DNA from: Salvia splendens
Lineage: Eukaryota; Streptophyta; Magnoliopsida; Lamiales; Lamiaceae
NCBI RefSeq assembly: GCF_004379255.2
Contig: NC_056037.1
Location: forward strand, 33,701,012 to 33,765,011
DNA: 64,000 bases
Reading direction: 5' to 3'
In this document: positions 1 through 11,420 of the stretch, piece by piece
How positions within the stretch are numbered: the stretch's first letter is position 1
Layout of the letters: each line of letters begins with the position of its first letter
Translations under genes and position numbers: made by a program
The notes under the pieces: model-generated
Database searches by the model: none
The model's input: only the letters and a program-made list of their open reading frames with translations
Told to the model about the DNA's origin: nothing

Positions 1-289
1 AAAGCATTTCTAGAGGGTAAATGGAGAGGTAAAGGGAAATAACTACAAAATTTACCTCTTATTCATAAAATTTCATGCTCCAATAGAAATGATATTTGAG
101 GAGTTATTATACCTTCTTTCATTTTAATAAGGTATCTTTACCTCTTCATGATAAAAAAGGTAAAAAGTTAGTTATTTTATTTGCCTTTTTAATTTACCTT
201 GTTTGAGTCCATTAATTTTTAAGAAGTATAATAACTTTTTTCGTAGATGGTTCTTAATATAACTTTTCCCTTAAGACGCTCTTATGGTT
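1..289. other. AT-rich region upstream of BSH
   Basis: No gene is seen here. The stretch is AT-rich, with several short GGTAAA/TTTACC motifs in both orientations (for example near 18-40, 50-57, 131-140 and 193-200), which could be a decayed MITE or simple promoter sequence. The probable BSH 5'UTR exon starts around 290, so this would include the core promoter. No convincing TATA box could be assigned. Confidence 0.4.
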
Positions 290-1125
290 TTCTTCTCTCT
301 CCCTCTCCTCTTCGCTTGCATTTTGTTTTCTCTCACTAGGGGTTTTCTGGCATTTCTCCGGAATTTCAGATTCAACGTCGTAGTTTGCCGGATCATTCAC
401 AGCTCGTAAGCTTTCTGCACCCCTCTTTGTTTTTTTCCTTTTATCTTTTTTATATGTTCGATTATTGTCCGTTTTAGGAAATTTTCTTCGAATTGAAGTG
501 GCTATTTCTAGGTTTAGCAATTTTCATTCGAATGTGCGGATGGTTCGTGGCTGTGTTTTTCCTATTTGTTATTAACGTTTTAATTGTTGTTTGCAATTTC
601 CTTTTTCCGTGCATTTTGCGGTCTTTGATTTCCTAGACGTTTTTATGTAGATATATTATCAATTCGGATAAAATTTATGGCTTGGAGAGTTGGTTGGTGA
701 ATCATTGCTTGAAGAAGCTAGTATTGAACAATAGAGAGACTGAGTTTCTCGTTTGTCATTTTTGTATTTGTTTGGATTGTACATGCACCTTTCGTTGTGC
801 AAAAAGTTTGAGGTTGATGTGCTCAAACTTGCAGCTGCAGGATAAAATAAAGGTATCTAAAGTGAATTTTGTAAATCGTCTTAATGAGTTGCCGATTCGT
901 AATTTATTTTGATTTAGGTCACTGCTGTCTTTATGATATTGTCTACTTTAGCTGTTGGTCTTCTGACCATTTTGTTGGATATTATCTCCGATACAGTAAA
1001 TATATCAGAATTTTGTTCCTGGTTAGATCTGATTAGAGTTCAGTTGTTGCTTATTGAATAGTTTCATCTGATACTGGGCACTAGCTCAGATTTGGTTCTC
1101 ATCACCTGTTGATACCAATGAGGAA
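290..1125 (+). repeat. BSH 5'UTR exon and first intron, copy 1 of a dispersed direct duplication
   Basis: This block matches 18047-18882 over its whole length, roughly 90% identical by eye with small indels. It holds the likely BSH leader exon, which ends at 405 just before GTAAGC, and most of the leader intron, whose acceptor is CATAGCAG ending at 1148. Similarity starts abruptly at a CT-rich run near 290 and stops at AATGAGGAA near 1125, thirty bases before the BSH start codon. The coding sequence is therefore not part of the duplication. Confidence 0.8.
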
Positions 1126-1154
1126 ATAGAGAGGCAGTCACATAGCAGTGGAGC

Positions 1155-4100
1155 ATGAAATCCCACTCTCCTTGGAGCACAGCCAGAAACCCAGTCAAGT
1201 TCCGGATGTAATTTAGTGGCTCACCCCCCTCTCCCTCTCTCTCAACATGTGTTTTTCTGGTTAACTTGAAATATTGATGTTCTCTATGGACAGACCAACA
1301 GCAGATAACCTAGTCCCGATACGCCTGGACATTGAAATTGAAGGCCAGAAATTTAGAGATGCTTTCATCTGGAACCCTTCTGGTAATTTTAAATATCTAC
1401 ACTCTAACTACGGTTAATACCCAACTCTAGGTTTACCAATTTTTGAGTTTGTTGTGTCTGTTGTTATTTCTTGGATATATTTTAGTTATAACTGCTCATT
1501 CACCATTGTTTGATCCTTTTTTATTCTTCTTTCCATCCTGGTAAAATTCATAGAGTTCACAACATAATGTTCTAATTATTTCAATATTTTTTTAAATAAA
1601 ATAGAAGCTGCAGATTGTCGGGAACGTCAGTCAGAAAATAAAATTCAATCAGCTGTTCCATTTCATTATTGCTAGTTGGCTGATATACAAGCTAGTAGAA
1701 CCATTTCTCAGTTCCCTTCAATTTAATACTATACTGCAATTAGTTGTTGAAACAATAGTCACTTGTTTATAATTTAAAACTTTTGGTAATGATATACTCT
1801 TGAATCAAGACAGGTTACTCAAATTATCCTAAATTTTCATTGGATATTCTTACATTATATAATCTGAAAGCTTAGATTAATTTTCCAATCGCAGATCCTG
1901 ATTCTGAAGTAGTGGTGTTTGCAAAAAGAACAGTGAAAGACTTAAAGCTGCCTCCCGCTTTTGTCACTCAGATTGCTCAATCCGTACAGGTATTGTATTA
2001 TCTACCAATTCCTCGCACTATCCTGATTAGTTACACAAGAGAGGGGATGAATGAGTTCTTTTGTGATACACATACACTCAAACATTACTACGTTTTCATT
2101 TTAAAAAAAGTGGCAATTACAACATTAAATATGAAGTCCAAGCCACAGGGGACTCGAACCTGGGACTTTTGGCCTTATGCCTTAACCACTAAACTGCTAG
2201 GCCAACACACACACACACACTCGATACCATGCCTTAGTTTCTGATTTTGAGGATATATATTCTTTAACCAGAATATGAGGATTCCTGCTTACAAATTAGG
2301 TATTAAGCCCCTTATAGATCTATAGTGGTCTTTTAAAATTCTTAGCAAGGACCACAAGATGCGCTTTTCTAAGTCATCTGATGTATATATAGGCCTTTCA
2401 GCAAAAACCATGCATGTGTTTCAGTTTGTTACTATAATTTGGCATGGTGCTTAAGGTTCTTATATATATTTTCTGCATGCTATGTCTGACTGTTTATTCA
2501 AACGCTTCTTATTGTAGACACAGCTAACTGAATTTCGCTCCTATGAAGGGCAAGATATGTATACTGGCGAGAAAGTTGTTCCTATCAAGGTTTGTCATTG
2601 CTGAGTTGCAGATTTTAGTTTCTAAGTTCTATACTTCTAACCATGCTTCAATTGATTTTGTTTTCCTCTGTCCATGTACTTGCCCCAGCTTGATCTTCGT
2701 GTTAACAGTACTCTTATAAAAGATCATTTTTTATGGGTAAGAGCTGCAGATATTTACATTCTTTTCTTCATGTTTCAGCCAGAAAATAATTTTGAATTCA
2801 TCCAAAACATTTTTTACATACGCATAACGCATGTGCAAACTGTTAGGATTAACACACAAGGCTCACACACTCTTGAATAGATCACACACACTCACTGTAA
2901 TGTGAAGTACTCACACACTTATGCAGAAAACACACACTCACACACTTAGAGTAGAGAAGATGAAATCTTGGAGAGAAAACTGGAAAACTCTTTTATTGAA
3001 TGAATACACTCTACCTACATACAATCGGTATTGAGCTATTTAAAGCTCTATAACCAAGTAGCAACTGCTACTAACTAACTACAAGAATCAAGAAAGCAAC
3101 AAAGCTAACTGTTACATTCTAACAAACTAACTGCTATTTCCAACGGCTAGTTCTTCTAGCTTCCTTCTTCACTTCATCAGCCTTTAGCTTAGCTTTTTTC
3201 TTCCCTTTTTTGCAACTGAATGAGCACTCCCATTCTTACAATTCTCCACCTGAGGGCTCACTTCAGTTCTTACAGCAAACATTGATCAATTCCTTGCAAT
3301 GATCAAACTTAACTCTACTTAGAGATTTAGTTAGCATATCAGCCGGATTGTGCAAGGTGCTAATCTTTACCACCTTCACTCTCCCTCTTTCAATCTCATC
3401 TCTAATAAAATGTAGTCTTATGTCTATGTGCTTGCTCCTCTCATGGAAAAACTGATGTTTAGCCAAGCAAATAGCTGAACTACTATCACAATGAATCACC
3501 ATTGCCTTTTGGTTAAAACCAAATTCAGAAATCACTCCCTGAATCCAAAAACTCTCCTGTACAGCTGCAGTGAGAGCCATATACTCTGATTCTGTTGTTG
3601 AGAGAGCAACAACACTTTGTAAACCTGATTTCCAGCTGATCACAGTTCCAAACATGGTGAAAAGGTAGCCTGTTTGGGACTTTCTGTTGTCCAGGTTTGC
3701 AGCAAAGTCTGCATCACAGTAGCCCTGAACAACCTCCTCAGATTCACCTTCCCAGCTATTGAAAACAACTCCCCAGCCACTGGTTGATTTCATGTACCTC
3801 AGAATCCACTTAAGGGCATTCCAATGCTCCTTCCCCGGGTCAGCCATGTATCTACTAGTCACTGAAATTGCATGAACAAGGTCTGGTCTGGTACAGATCA
3901 TAGTGTACATAACACTTCCAACCACACTAGCATAGGGGACAGACTCCATTTCCTCAGCCTCTTGCTTAGTTTTAGGCGCCTGCTCCTTAGATAGTCTAAA
4001 GCTCTGTGACAGTGGGGTTGATGCAGGTTTTGCATTTTCCATTTTGAATTTCTGCAAGACCTTTTCAATGTAGTCAGTTTGAAGCATCCACAGCCTTTTG

Positions 4101-7100
4101 CAGCCTCTATCCCTCAGAATATTTATGCCTAGGATCTTCCTAGCTTCTCCCAGATCCTTCATCTCAAAGCTAGACTTCAAATCCTCCTTAACTTTCTGAA
4201 TTTCTGTCAAAGAAGGTCCTGCAAGCAGCATATCATCCACATAAAGTAATAGATAGGCAATAGGGGTTCTGCCTGACTTCTTTATGTAGATGCAGTCATC
4301 AAACTCTGATCTAATGAAGCCAATCTTCTTCATTTGTGCATCAAACTTCTTGTTCCACTGTCTAGGACTTTGCTTAAGACCATAAAGACTCTTTTGTAGC
4401 AAGCACACCTTGCTTTCTTCTCCAATCTTCGCATAGCCCTCTGGCTGTTCCATGAAGATAGTCTCCTCTAGGTCACCATTTAGGAAGGCAGTCTTCACAT
4501 CAAGCTGCTGCAATTCCCAATCTAGCTGATTCACCACAGCCAACAAAATCCTAATAGATGTGTGCTTAACAACCGGAGCAAACACCTCATTGAAGTCAAC
4601 TCCTTCTTGCTGTGTAAATCCCCTTGCCACCAGCCTTGCTTTGAACCTGATTCTGTCTTTATCAGTGGTCTCCACCTTCTTTTTAAACAACCACTTGCAG
4701 CTGATCAGTTTTCTTTCTTTTCCATCTGTGTTCAGCTTGGATTTGTCCACCAAAATCCAGGTTTTGTTCTTGAGTAAAGACTCTATTTCTTCATTCATGG
4801 CTTGTATCCACCTTTCTGTATCTTTACTCCTCATGGCTTCTTTATAGGTGAGAGGATCTGCACCATCAACACTCTCTGCAGCACAAAGAGCATAGTAGAC
4901 CACATCAGAAAATTTCTCAGGGAGCTTTGCTTTCCTTCTTCCTCTATCTCTTGCAATCTGATATTCTCTATTAGGATCAGCTGTAGGCTCATTACTCCTT
5001 TGTTCCTGAGATGGAGTATCATCATTTTCAGACTCAGTTTCTGAGTCAGTAGCTCCACCTGCTCCTAGGCCAAGTCCCACAGGCTCACCTTGAAGAAATC
5101 ACCCTCAACTTCACTGGATTCCAGCTTCTCTTTCAGGTAGGGCATCTGATCCTCCAAGAACACCACATCCCTGCTCACAATTACTTTCTGTTTACCAGGC
5201 TCAATACACCAGAGTCTATACCCCTTAACACCCCTCTGATATCCCAGCAAGATACATTTCAGAGCCCTAGCTTCAAGCTTGCTTTGCCTAGCATGAGCAT
5301 AGGCTGCACACCCAAACACCTTGTACTTTGAGTAGTCACTATGAGCTCCATACCACATGTAATCAGGGGTTTCAGACTTTAGAGCAGTGGATGGACATTT
5401 GTTAATGAGATAGGCTGCTGTATACACAGCTTCACCCCAAAATCTGCTGCTCAGACCAGAACTGAGTAGCAAGCACCTTACCCTCTCTAGGATAGTCCTA
5501 TTCATCCTCTCTACAACACCATTTTGTTGAGGATTATTAGGAACAGTTCTGTGCCTCCTCATACCCTTCTCTTTGCAGAACAAGTCAAACTCAGCAGATA
5601 AGTACTCTTAAGCCATTATCAGTTCTTAGGCATTTAACACTCCTTCCTTTCTCTAGCTCCACCTCCTTACACCACATCTTGAATTTTGTGAATGTTTCTG
5701 ACTTTTCTTTCAGTATGTACACCCACAATTTCCTAGTGTAGTCATCAATAATAGCAAGGTAGTATTTCCCACCACCAATTGAGCTTACAGGTGAAGGGCC
5801 CCAGAGATCACTATGTATGTAGTCTAAAGGGGCTGTAGATGAGTGAGTACCTGTTGAATAGGGTGCCTTCTTTGCTTTACCAAGTATGCATTGCTCACAT
5901 GGATCCATTTTCTTGAATTCTCCAGGGATCAGACCCTTCTTGATGAGTTCTTTCATGGTCCCTTCAGCTGGGTGGCCCAGCCTCATGTGCCACAGCTTCA
6001 AGGGCTCTTCTAAAACCGCATTGCTCTCTCCACCAACTGCCTTTGCATTAAGATAGATAAGCACATGCTCTCTGTCAGCCTCCATCATCACTGCATTCCC
6101 AGATTTCACAAGCATCTTTCCCTGACTCATCACAATGGTGAAACCCTTCTCTTCCAACATTCCCAGTGATATGAGGTTCCTTTTCACCTCTGGAATGAAC
6201 CTCACTCCAGTCAGAATCTTCATTGAGCCATCTTGCAAACTTAGCTTCACCTTCCCTATCCCTTTGACCTGACACACATGGTTATTGCCAAGAACTACAG
6301 TCCCTGATGCTCCCTGAAGATCATGAAACCAAGATTTGTTGGGGCACATATGGAAGCTGCACCCTGAGTCCATTATCCACCTGTGACTGATCCCATTATC
6401 ACTGATATTCATAAGTTGAGCAGGGGGATCAGTACTCTCCACACAATCAGAAGTGTTGTGGCCCTCAGAGGCTAGTTTTCTCTTCCATGCATGGCAATCC
6501 TTCTTCAAGTGCCCTGGTTTCTTGCACCAATAACATGCTCTGGTTTCCTTCTGAGCATCAGAGCTTGAGGGTTTTGTGCCCTCAAACTTCTTCTTGAAAT
6601 TCTGCTTCTTGAACTTCTTCACATTCAAGGCCTCTGCAGCTTGAACATTAGAGCTTGCAGAGCCTCTGCTGGTGGTCTTCTGGAGTTCCTTAGCCATCAG
6701 GGCCGAGTAGACTTCTGCATAGGTGATAGGCTTATCTCTGCCATAGATGATTGCATCACTCAACTGGTCATAAGAGCTAGGCAAGGCATTTAATGTAAGA
6801 ATAGCCTTGTCTTCATCTGAAATTTTAACATCCACAGAGCCCAGATCATCAATGATCTTGTTGAACTCCTCTAACTGCTCTATGATAGGTTTCTCTCCAG
6901 AAAAACTACAGGCATACAGCCTCTTCTTGAGATACAGCCGGTTAGCCAATGATTTGGCCAAGTAAACTTCATCTAACTTGTCCAAGATCTCCACCGCAGT
7001 TTTGGCTTCTTGAACATCCCTCAAGACTTTATCTCCAAGGCACAAAATCACTGCAGAGTGTGCCTTGAGCTGCATCTCCTCCATCTTTATTTGTGCTTTA

Positions 7101-9585
7101 TCATCAAGCACTGGAGCCTTTCCCTTTTCCTCAGGTTTTGAAAGCACTGCAGCCAAGCCTTGTTGGATCAAAACCGCCTTCATCTTCATCTTCCACAGGC
7201 CATAGTCATTCTTGCCTGTGAATTTTTCTGCATCAAGCCTTGCTGCCATCTCTGAAACTGCTTGAACTTCTGCAAATCAGCTTCAAACCTTTCCCACAGA
7301 CGGCGCCACTTGTTAGGATTAACACACAAGGCTTACACACTCTTGAATAGATCACACACACTCACTGTAATGTGAAGTACTCACACACTTATGCAGAAAA
7401 CACACACTCTCACACTTAGAGTAGAGAAGATGAAATCTTGGAGAGAAAACTGGAAAACTCTTTTATTGAATGAATACACTCTACCTACATACAATCGGTA
7501 TTGAGCTATTTAAAGCTCTATATCCAAGTAGCAACTGCTACTAACTAACTAACTACAAGAATCAAGAAAGCAACAAAGCTAACTGTTACATTCTAACAAA
7601 CTAACTGCTATTTCCAACGGCTAGTTCTTCTAGCTTCCTTCTTCACTTCATCAGCCTTTAGCTTAGCTTTTTTCTTCCCTTTTTTGCAACTGAATGAGCA
7701 CTCCCATTCTTACACAAACATTTCAGGATTTGAACAATTTCGAGAGCAATCCTGAAGAATTTGCCAAAACATTTTGCAAAGACATGGGCATTGAAGATCC
7801 TGAAGTTGGAGTAAGCACTAGCAATTTGCCTCTGTTTATAATTTCAATAAACAATAATGATCCACATTATCACAATGTATATCATGCACTTTTGCAATCT
7901 AATTTACTTTGTATAGCATTGAGTTTAAAGTCTACAATGGTGCTATAGTGGGAAGGTTGTGGTAGTAACTTTAGGTGGTAAGGTTTGTCACAATTCCATG
8001 ATCTTGCCCCTCTCTCTCCATTCTAGTACTTTTGAATTTTCAATACTTCCACTTAGATTGAAAGAGCATATTGCTGTGCATCACTTTCATTGTTTTGTTC
8101 AGTTTTCTTTCCTTGGTTCATGTTTCTTCCTGAAACAGCCATGCAAATTGTGTCCCAAACCCTAGATGCGTAACCAAATTTTTTTTTATCATTCATTGAG
8201 CATGAGTTCTGGAATAGAATTTAAAGTTGGTTTTTTTTTTTGGATTTCGAGAAATTTCAAACCTCATTGTATTCTTCACATGTCCGTCTGATTACCTGGA
8301 TCAGAGTGCATTTAGGACTGCTCTCATATTTTATGGTAACAAAATGAAAATTTACCTTTGTCGATTAATCAATATTGGAACATATTATTACTGTGAAGCC
8401 CCAAGGCAGAGAGATGGTAGCCAACATCATGAAGGAATACTGTGCCTTGCAATATATTAATGTGACAGCATTAGGAAGCATGCATATTGCATACTATTAG
8501 GTCTGAGACTTGTGTTGCCTAACCTGCTCCTTTCGTTAACCTATTTCATCAAATAAAAATAGTTCCATTCTAGATGGAATCATTACTGACAACTTGTGTC
8601 TATTACATAAAATATGTGGACTTGCATAGCCCTCCTCCCCCCTTTTAATTATGAACTTTTTTTTGCAAAGGATGTCTCTGAGTCTGAATAATGTTATGAT
8701 TCAACTTTCTGGTTTCTTGTGAACTTATTGGTCGAAATTTAAATCATTCGTAGTTTTTTGCTTATCATTTCTAAGATTCTTTTCATTTGTTTGTGTGTTC
8801 CAACATATTTGTTAAGATGAGCTTGAAACCATTTATGCCCTTTATATTATGTCGAATGAGGTACTCTGTATGTCCGTGTGTGCTTTAAATGGAGCCTGAT
8901 GTGCTGACCGTGATCTTGTACTACGTTTTGGATGTTTCTGAGTTCCTTCAAATATGTGTAATTGTTTTTGCTTGCATTTTAATTATGAGCACTTCTATCA
9001 AAGCTTACTGTCCTGCATTCACTTTCTTCAGCCCGCAATTGCAATTGCCATACGAGAACAACTTTATGAGGTGAGTCGAATTTGTACATGGTTCTATCTA
9101 TGTAAATTATGTTACTACCATGCTGATTCGTCAATCGCATATACTGGTTTTATAGTTGTAGCCTTTTCTTGTTTTAGATTGCTGTACAAAATGTGACTTC
9201 AGCCCGTGAAAGCAGAATAAACAAGAAAGGCCGCAGGGGGCTCGAACATAGCCAGGCCAGGTCTCTTGTTAGATTCAGCTTTCGTTATTTGTTTACGTTT
9301 TACTCTATTTTGATACTAAAACCTTGTTTATCTTATTTCCCTCTCAGCAAGAACAGTGGGAATGCTGCGGACTTATTTAAGTTGTTTGGCAGCAAGTCCA
9401 GTGTAGTCAGGTGAGCAATTACAAAATTGATTCAGTTTCCTTAAATTTAATTCCAACAAATCCCTAATTGAGTAATGAGATTCAGAAAGAGGAAGGAGTG
9501 GGATGTATATGAACCAATGATCGATCTCTTATCAAACGAGGAGGTAGACGCCCTTAAAGCTAAAGAAGAAAGAAATGCTCGATGA
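1155..9585 (+). CDS. BSH: SNF5-type SWI/SNF chromatin-remodelling subunit (BUSHY GROWTH homologue)
   Basis: Ten coding exons are read as 1155-1207, 1294-1382, 1895-1989, 2518-2589, 2689-2736, 7727-7810, 9032-9070, 9178-9260, 9348-9410 and 9486-9585. All introns are GT-AG, and together the exons give 241 residues plus stop, against about 240 for Arabidopsis BSH. The two SNF5 repeats are clear: DNLVPIRLDIEIEGQ with TVKDLKLPPAFVTQIAQS, then VVPIKLDLRVNSTLIKDHFL with NNFESNPEEFAKTFC and AIREQLYE. The C-terminus carries KKGRRGLEH and a conserved tail ending near EEVDALKAKEERNAR. SNF5 is a core scaffold of nuclear SWI/SNF complexes, contacting other subunits and nucleosomes. A leader intron (406-1148) is inferred from the splice motifs. 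Intron 5 holds an antisense Copia element only 12 bp before exon 6. No exon is disrupted, so the gene is probably functional if that intron is still spliced. Confidence 0.93.
2099..2205 (-). mobile_element. tRNA-derived SINE in BSH intron 3
   Basis: Read on the minus strand, the stretch has a pol III A-box-like TAGTGGTTAAGG soon after its head (about 2182-2193 on +) and a B-box GGTTCGAGTCC (2150-2160). The spacing is that of a tRNA. A non-tRNA body follows and ends in a T run near 2099-2108. It cannot fold as an intact tRNA and lacks a proper acceptor stem, so a tRNA-related SINE fits best. A CA microsatellite (2206-2221) abuts the head. Confidence 0.62.
2841..3240 (-). repeat. Left LTR (3' LTR of the antisense Copia element)
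   Basis: The LTR is 400 bp, begins TGTTAGG and ends TTACA. It is nearly identical to 7311-7714. The purine-rich tract expected next to a 3' LTR lies just inside it on the minus strand (about 3241-3258, containing AGGTGGAGAAT). Confidence 0.93.
3263..7249 (-). pseudogene. Copia gag-pol polyprotein, broken by two frameshifts
   Basis: Three minus-strand pieces make up the polyprotein. 7249-5591 (552 aa) has a Copia gag region starting MAARLDAEKFTG, a CCHC knuckle CYWCKKPGHLKKDC, a protease site WIMDSGCSFH, the GAG-pre-integrase H..H/C..C region, and the start of the integrase core (HSDLWGP, RTDNG). 5583-5065 (172 aa) continues the integrase core, including PNNPQQNGVVERMNRT. 5080-3263 (605 aa) has the reverse transcriptase, with YVDD near residues 280-283 and SLYGLKQSPRQW, then RNase H (DADFAANLDNRKSQTGYLF, STTESEY). 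The frame breaks near 5585 and again near 5070-5080. Apart from these the frames are open and well conserved, so the breaks are recent or could be sequencing errors. Confidence 0.9.
7291..7308 (-). other. Copia primer-binding site
   Basis: On the minus strand TGGCGCCGTCTGTGGGAA begins two bases inside the 5' LTR, which is the position expected of a tRNA primer-binding site. It is not the initiator-Met type (TGGTATCAGAGC) usual for many plant Copia elements. The primer tRNA was not determined. Confidence 0.65.
7311..7714 (-). repeat. Right LTR (5' LTR of the antisense Copia element)
   Basis: The LTR is 404 bp. It matches 2841-3240 apart from three substitutions and an extra AACT in an ACTAACTAACT run. 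Its pyrimidine-rich end (CTTTTTTCTTCCCTTTTTTG, about 7669-7687) now lies just upstream of the BSH exon 6 acceptor and may serve as the polypyrimidine tract. Confidence 0.93.
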
Positions 9586-10008
9586 CTTGAAACAAACATA
9601 GGTGTGTTCGGTTGCTCAAGATTAAATTGTCCCCAAATTGAATTGATACGAGATTGCCAAGATTAATTGAGTCATGTGCTATATTTTGTGGTTGCAGTAA
9701 ATTCTTAACAAAGTAACTGGGGTTGTGGATTTGGGGAATACAATTGTATTCCAATTTGTTCTCATTTTTATCAATGCTATCTCGACTTTGAAAATTTATC
9801 ATATGTTAGTTTTTTTCAAATCATCATTTGTTAGTGGATTTAACCGTACATGTTCGGTAATCAATGGATTAATTTAATAGTATTACATTCAATCTTCATT
9901 ATTTGGCTAATTCTTGAACTAATTTAATAGTATTAAATTCAATCTTTATTATCTGTGGACCTCTTGGCTAATTCTTGAACTAACATTTATGATTATCCAT
10001 TTAATTTA
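9586..10008. other. BSH 3' flank with a short tandem duplication
   Basis: No gene is seen. The BSH 3'UTR probably occupies the first part. A phrase GGTGTGTTCGGTTGC near 9600 resembles the end of a MITE, but no matching inverted end was found. Between about 9866 and 9982 a unit of 50-55 bp (TTAATAGTATTA.ATTCAATCTT ... GGCTAATTCTTGAACTAA) occurs about twice in tandem. The last nine bases are the left target duplication of the following Mutator-like element. Confidence 0.5.
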
Positions 10009-10185
10009 GAGTAAAGGCCAAAATTGAGCCTAAATATATTGCAGTTTTATGATTTTGGTCATACACATTACATTTTGAATTATTGCATCCAACACATTTG
10101 AACTTTGGCCAGGATCAGTCCATTTGGACGGCTCCATCCAAAAGTAATGGTCAACGACTATTTAAGTCGATTTTGATCAAATTAA

Positions 10186-11420
10186 ATATTTTATCAGATT
10201 TTTTTAATTATTTTAAAAATGAAAATTATTATTCTAAAATAATTTATATTAAAAAAAAACTAAAACCTCCCTAATCTGAGATCTATCAACGAGACGACAT
10301 CCGGAAGGGATCACTTCATCCATTATATTATACATTTCATAATACACCATTAAAAAGTTGACAAATGGATCTCATTCTATAGAAAGAAAAGTTATTTTCA
10401 ACATATTTAATTCACTAATCTTCTTTCCTTTTAATATTTATCTCCTCAAGTTGCTGCTATATCAATTTAAAAGCATAATATTTTTTGTATTATATCTTGA
10501 AAAACACCACAAACATCTCTTTTTTCTAAAATTCATGAACTAAACGCAGGATTTTTTTTTCTTTATTTACATCTTAATAAATCCATACTTTTAAATTCTA
10601 AAATACATTATTAAAGAAATTTGTGTAATTGGATTTTTTATACGCTATCTCTAATAATCGTTTTCTTAATAATATGATTATTGATTTCAGACGACCTAGC
10701 TAGATTTAGTGTTATAATTTAATTATAATTATTTTTACTTAATTCTTTTCTTATAGGAAGAATGGTCATGATCAATTATTATAAGTAATTTCATTTATAA
10801 TTCAATTATAAAAAATAAAATTAAGTAATTCAATTATAAATATAGGAACTCCATTTATAAGTCAAGGATTACGTAAAATAATGAAAAGTAAATTTGCACA
10901 CTAATTCCTAAATGGTTGAAAACATCAATTAAAAATATTAATAAGAAAATAATTACTAAAGTTGAATTATAGTACGTACTATATAAAATACTTTAATATG
11001 CAAATATAAATTTTACAATTGTATAGAATGAAAAGTGTTTAAAAAACGTGAATAAATAAATAAGCAACTTAATCATAATTTAGATCATGAATATTTGCGT
11101 TTTTGGTGATTTTATAAACTTTCCCCATTCTTTTTTTATTAAAACTGAGCATAGTGAACTGAAATAGTATTAGGAAAAAAATACAAAATCCAAAATGGTA
11201 AATTTGATATTATATATTTTATTCTATTATATTTGAGAATAATTATCTGAAATTGATTTAATTAAAAGATTTTTATATTTGGTATAAAGTTTTAATTTCT
11301 TTACTTTGGGTTGTGGAGAATTTGGAAATGAATGAGATCTATTTGTCAATATTTTAATAGTGTATTATAAAATGTATTATATAATGGATGAGTGATCCCT
11401 TCCTAGTAACCCCAGTCTAA
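10186..11420. other. AT-rich interior of the Pack-MULE
   Basis: About 1.2 kb with no recognisable coding sequence, dominated by AT-rich non-coding sequence. The near-palindromic context around 10290-10400 and 11330-11400 (TTTCATAATACACCATTAAAA versus TTTTAATAGTGTATTATAAAA) suggests a second, inner inverted repeat, possibly another nested MITE of about 1.1 kb. Its ends would be near 10265 and 11415. Confidence 0.4.

Larger units (their letters stand above)
2841..7714 (-). mobile_element. Ty1/Copia LTR retrotransposon (TNT1/Tork-like), antisense in BSH intron 5
   Basis: This is a full-length element of 4,874 bp with LTRs at 2841-3240 and 7311-7714. Both LTRs start TG and end CA. It is flanked by the perfect 5-bp duplication CAAAC (2836-2840 and 7715-7719). 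The gag-pol reading frame runs on the minus strand, so the right LTR is the 5' LTR. The domain order is gag, zinc knuckle, protease, integrase, reverse transcriptase, RNase H, which is diagnostic of Copia. The LTRs differ by three substitutions and one 4-bp AACT indel, so the insertion is recent. The coding region carries two frameshifts. Confidence 0.95.

Noticed and set aside
254..520. 88-aa minus-strand open frame over the BSH leader
   Set aside because: It is Lys/Glu-rich, antisense to the CT-rich 5'UTR exon, has no recognisable motif, and the equivalent is not kept in the duplicated copy at 18047-18882.
2140..2205. tRNA gene
   Set aside because: B-box and A-box are present, but the acceptor stem does not pair and the body continues into a SINE-like tail, so a retroposed tRNA-derived sequence fits better.
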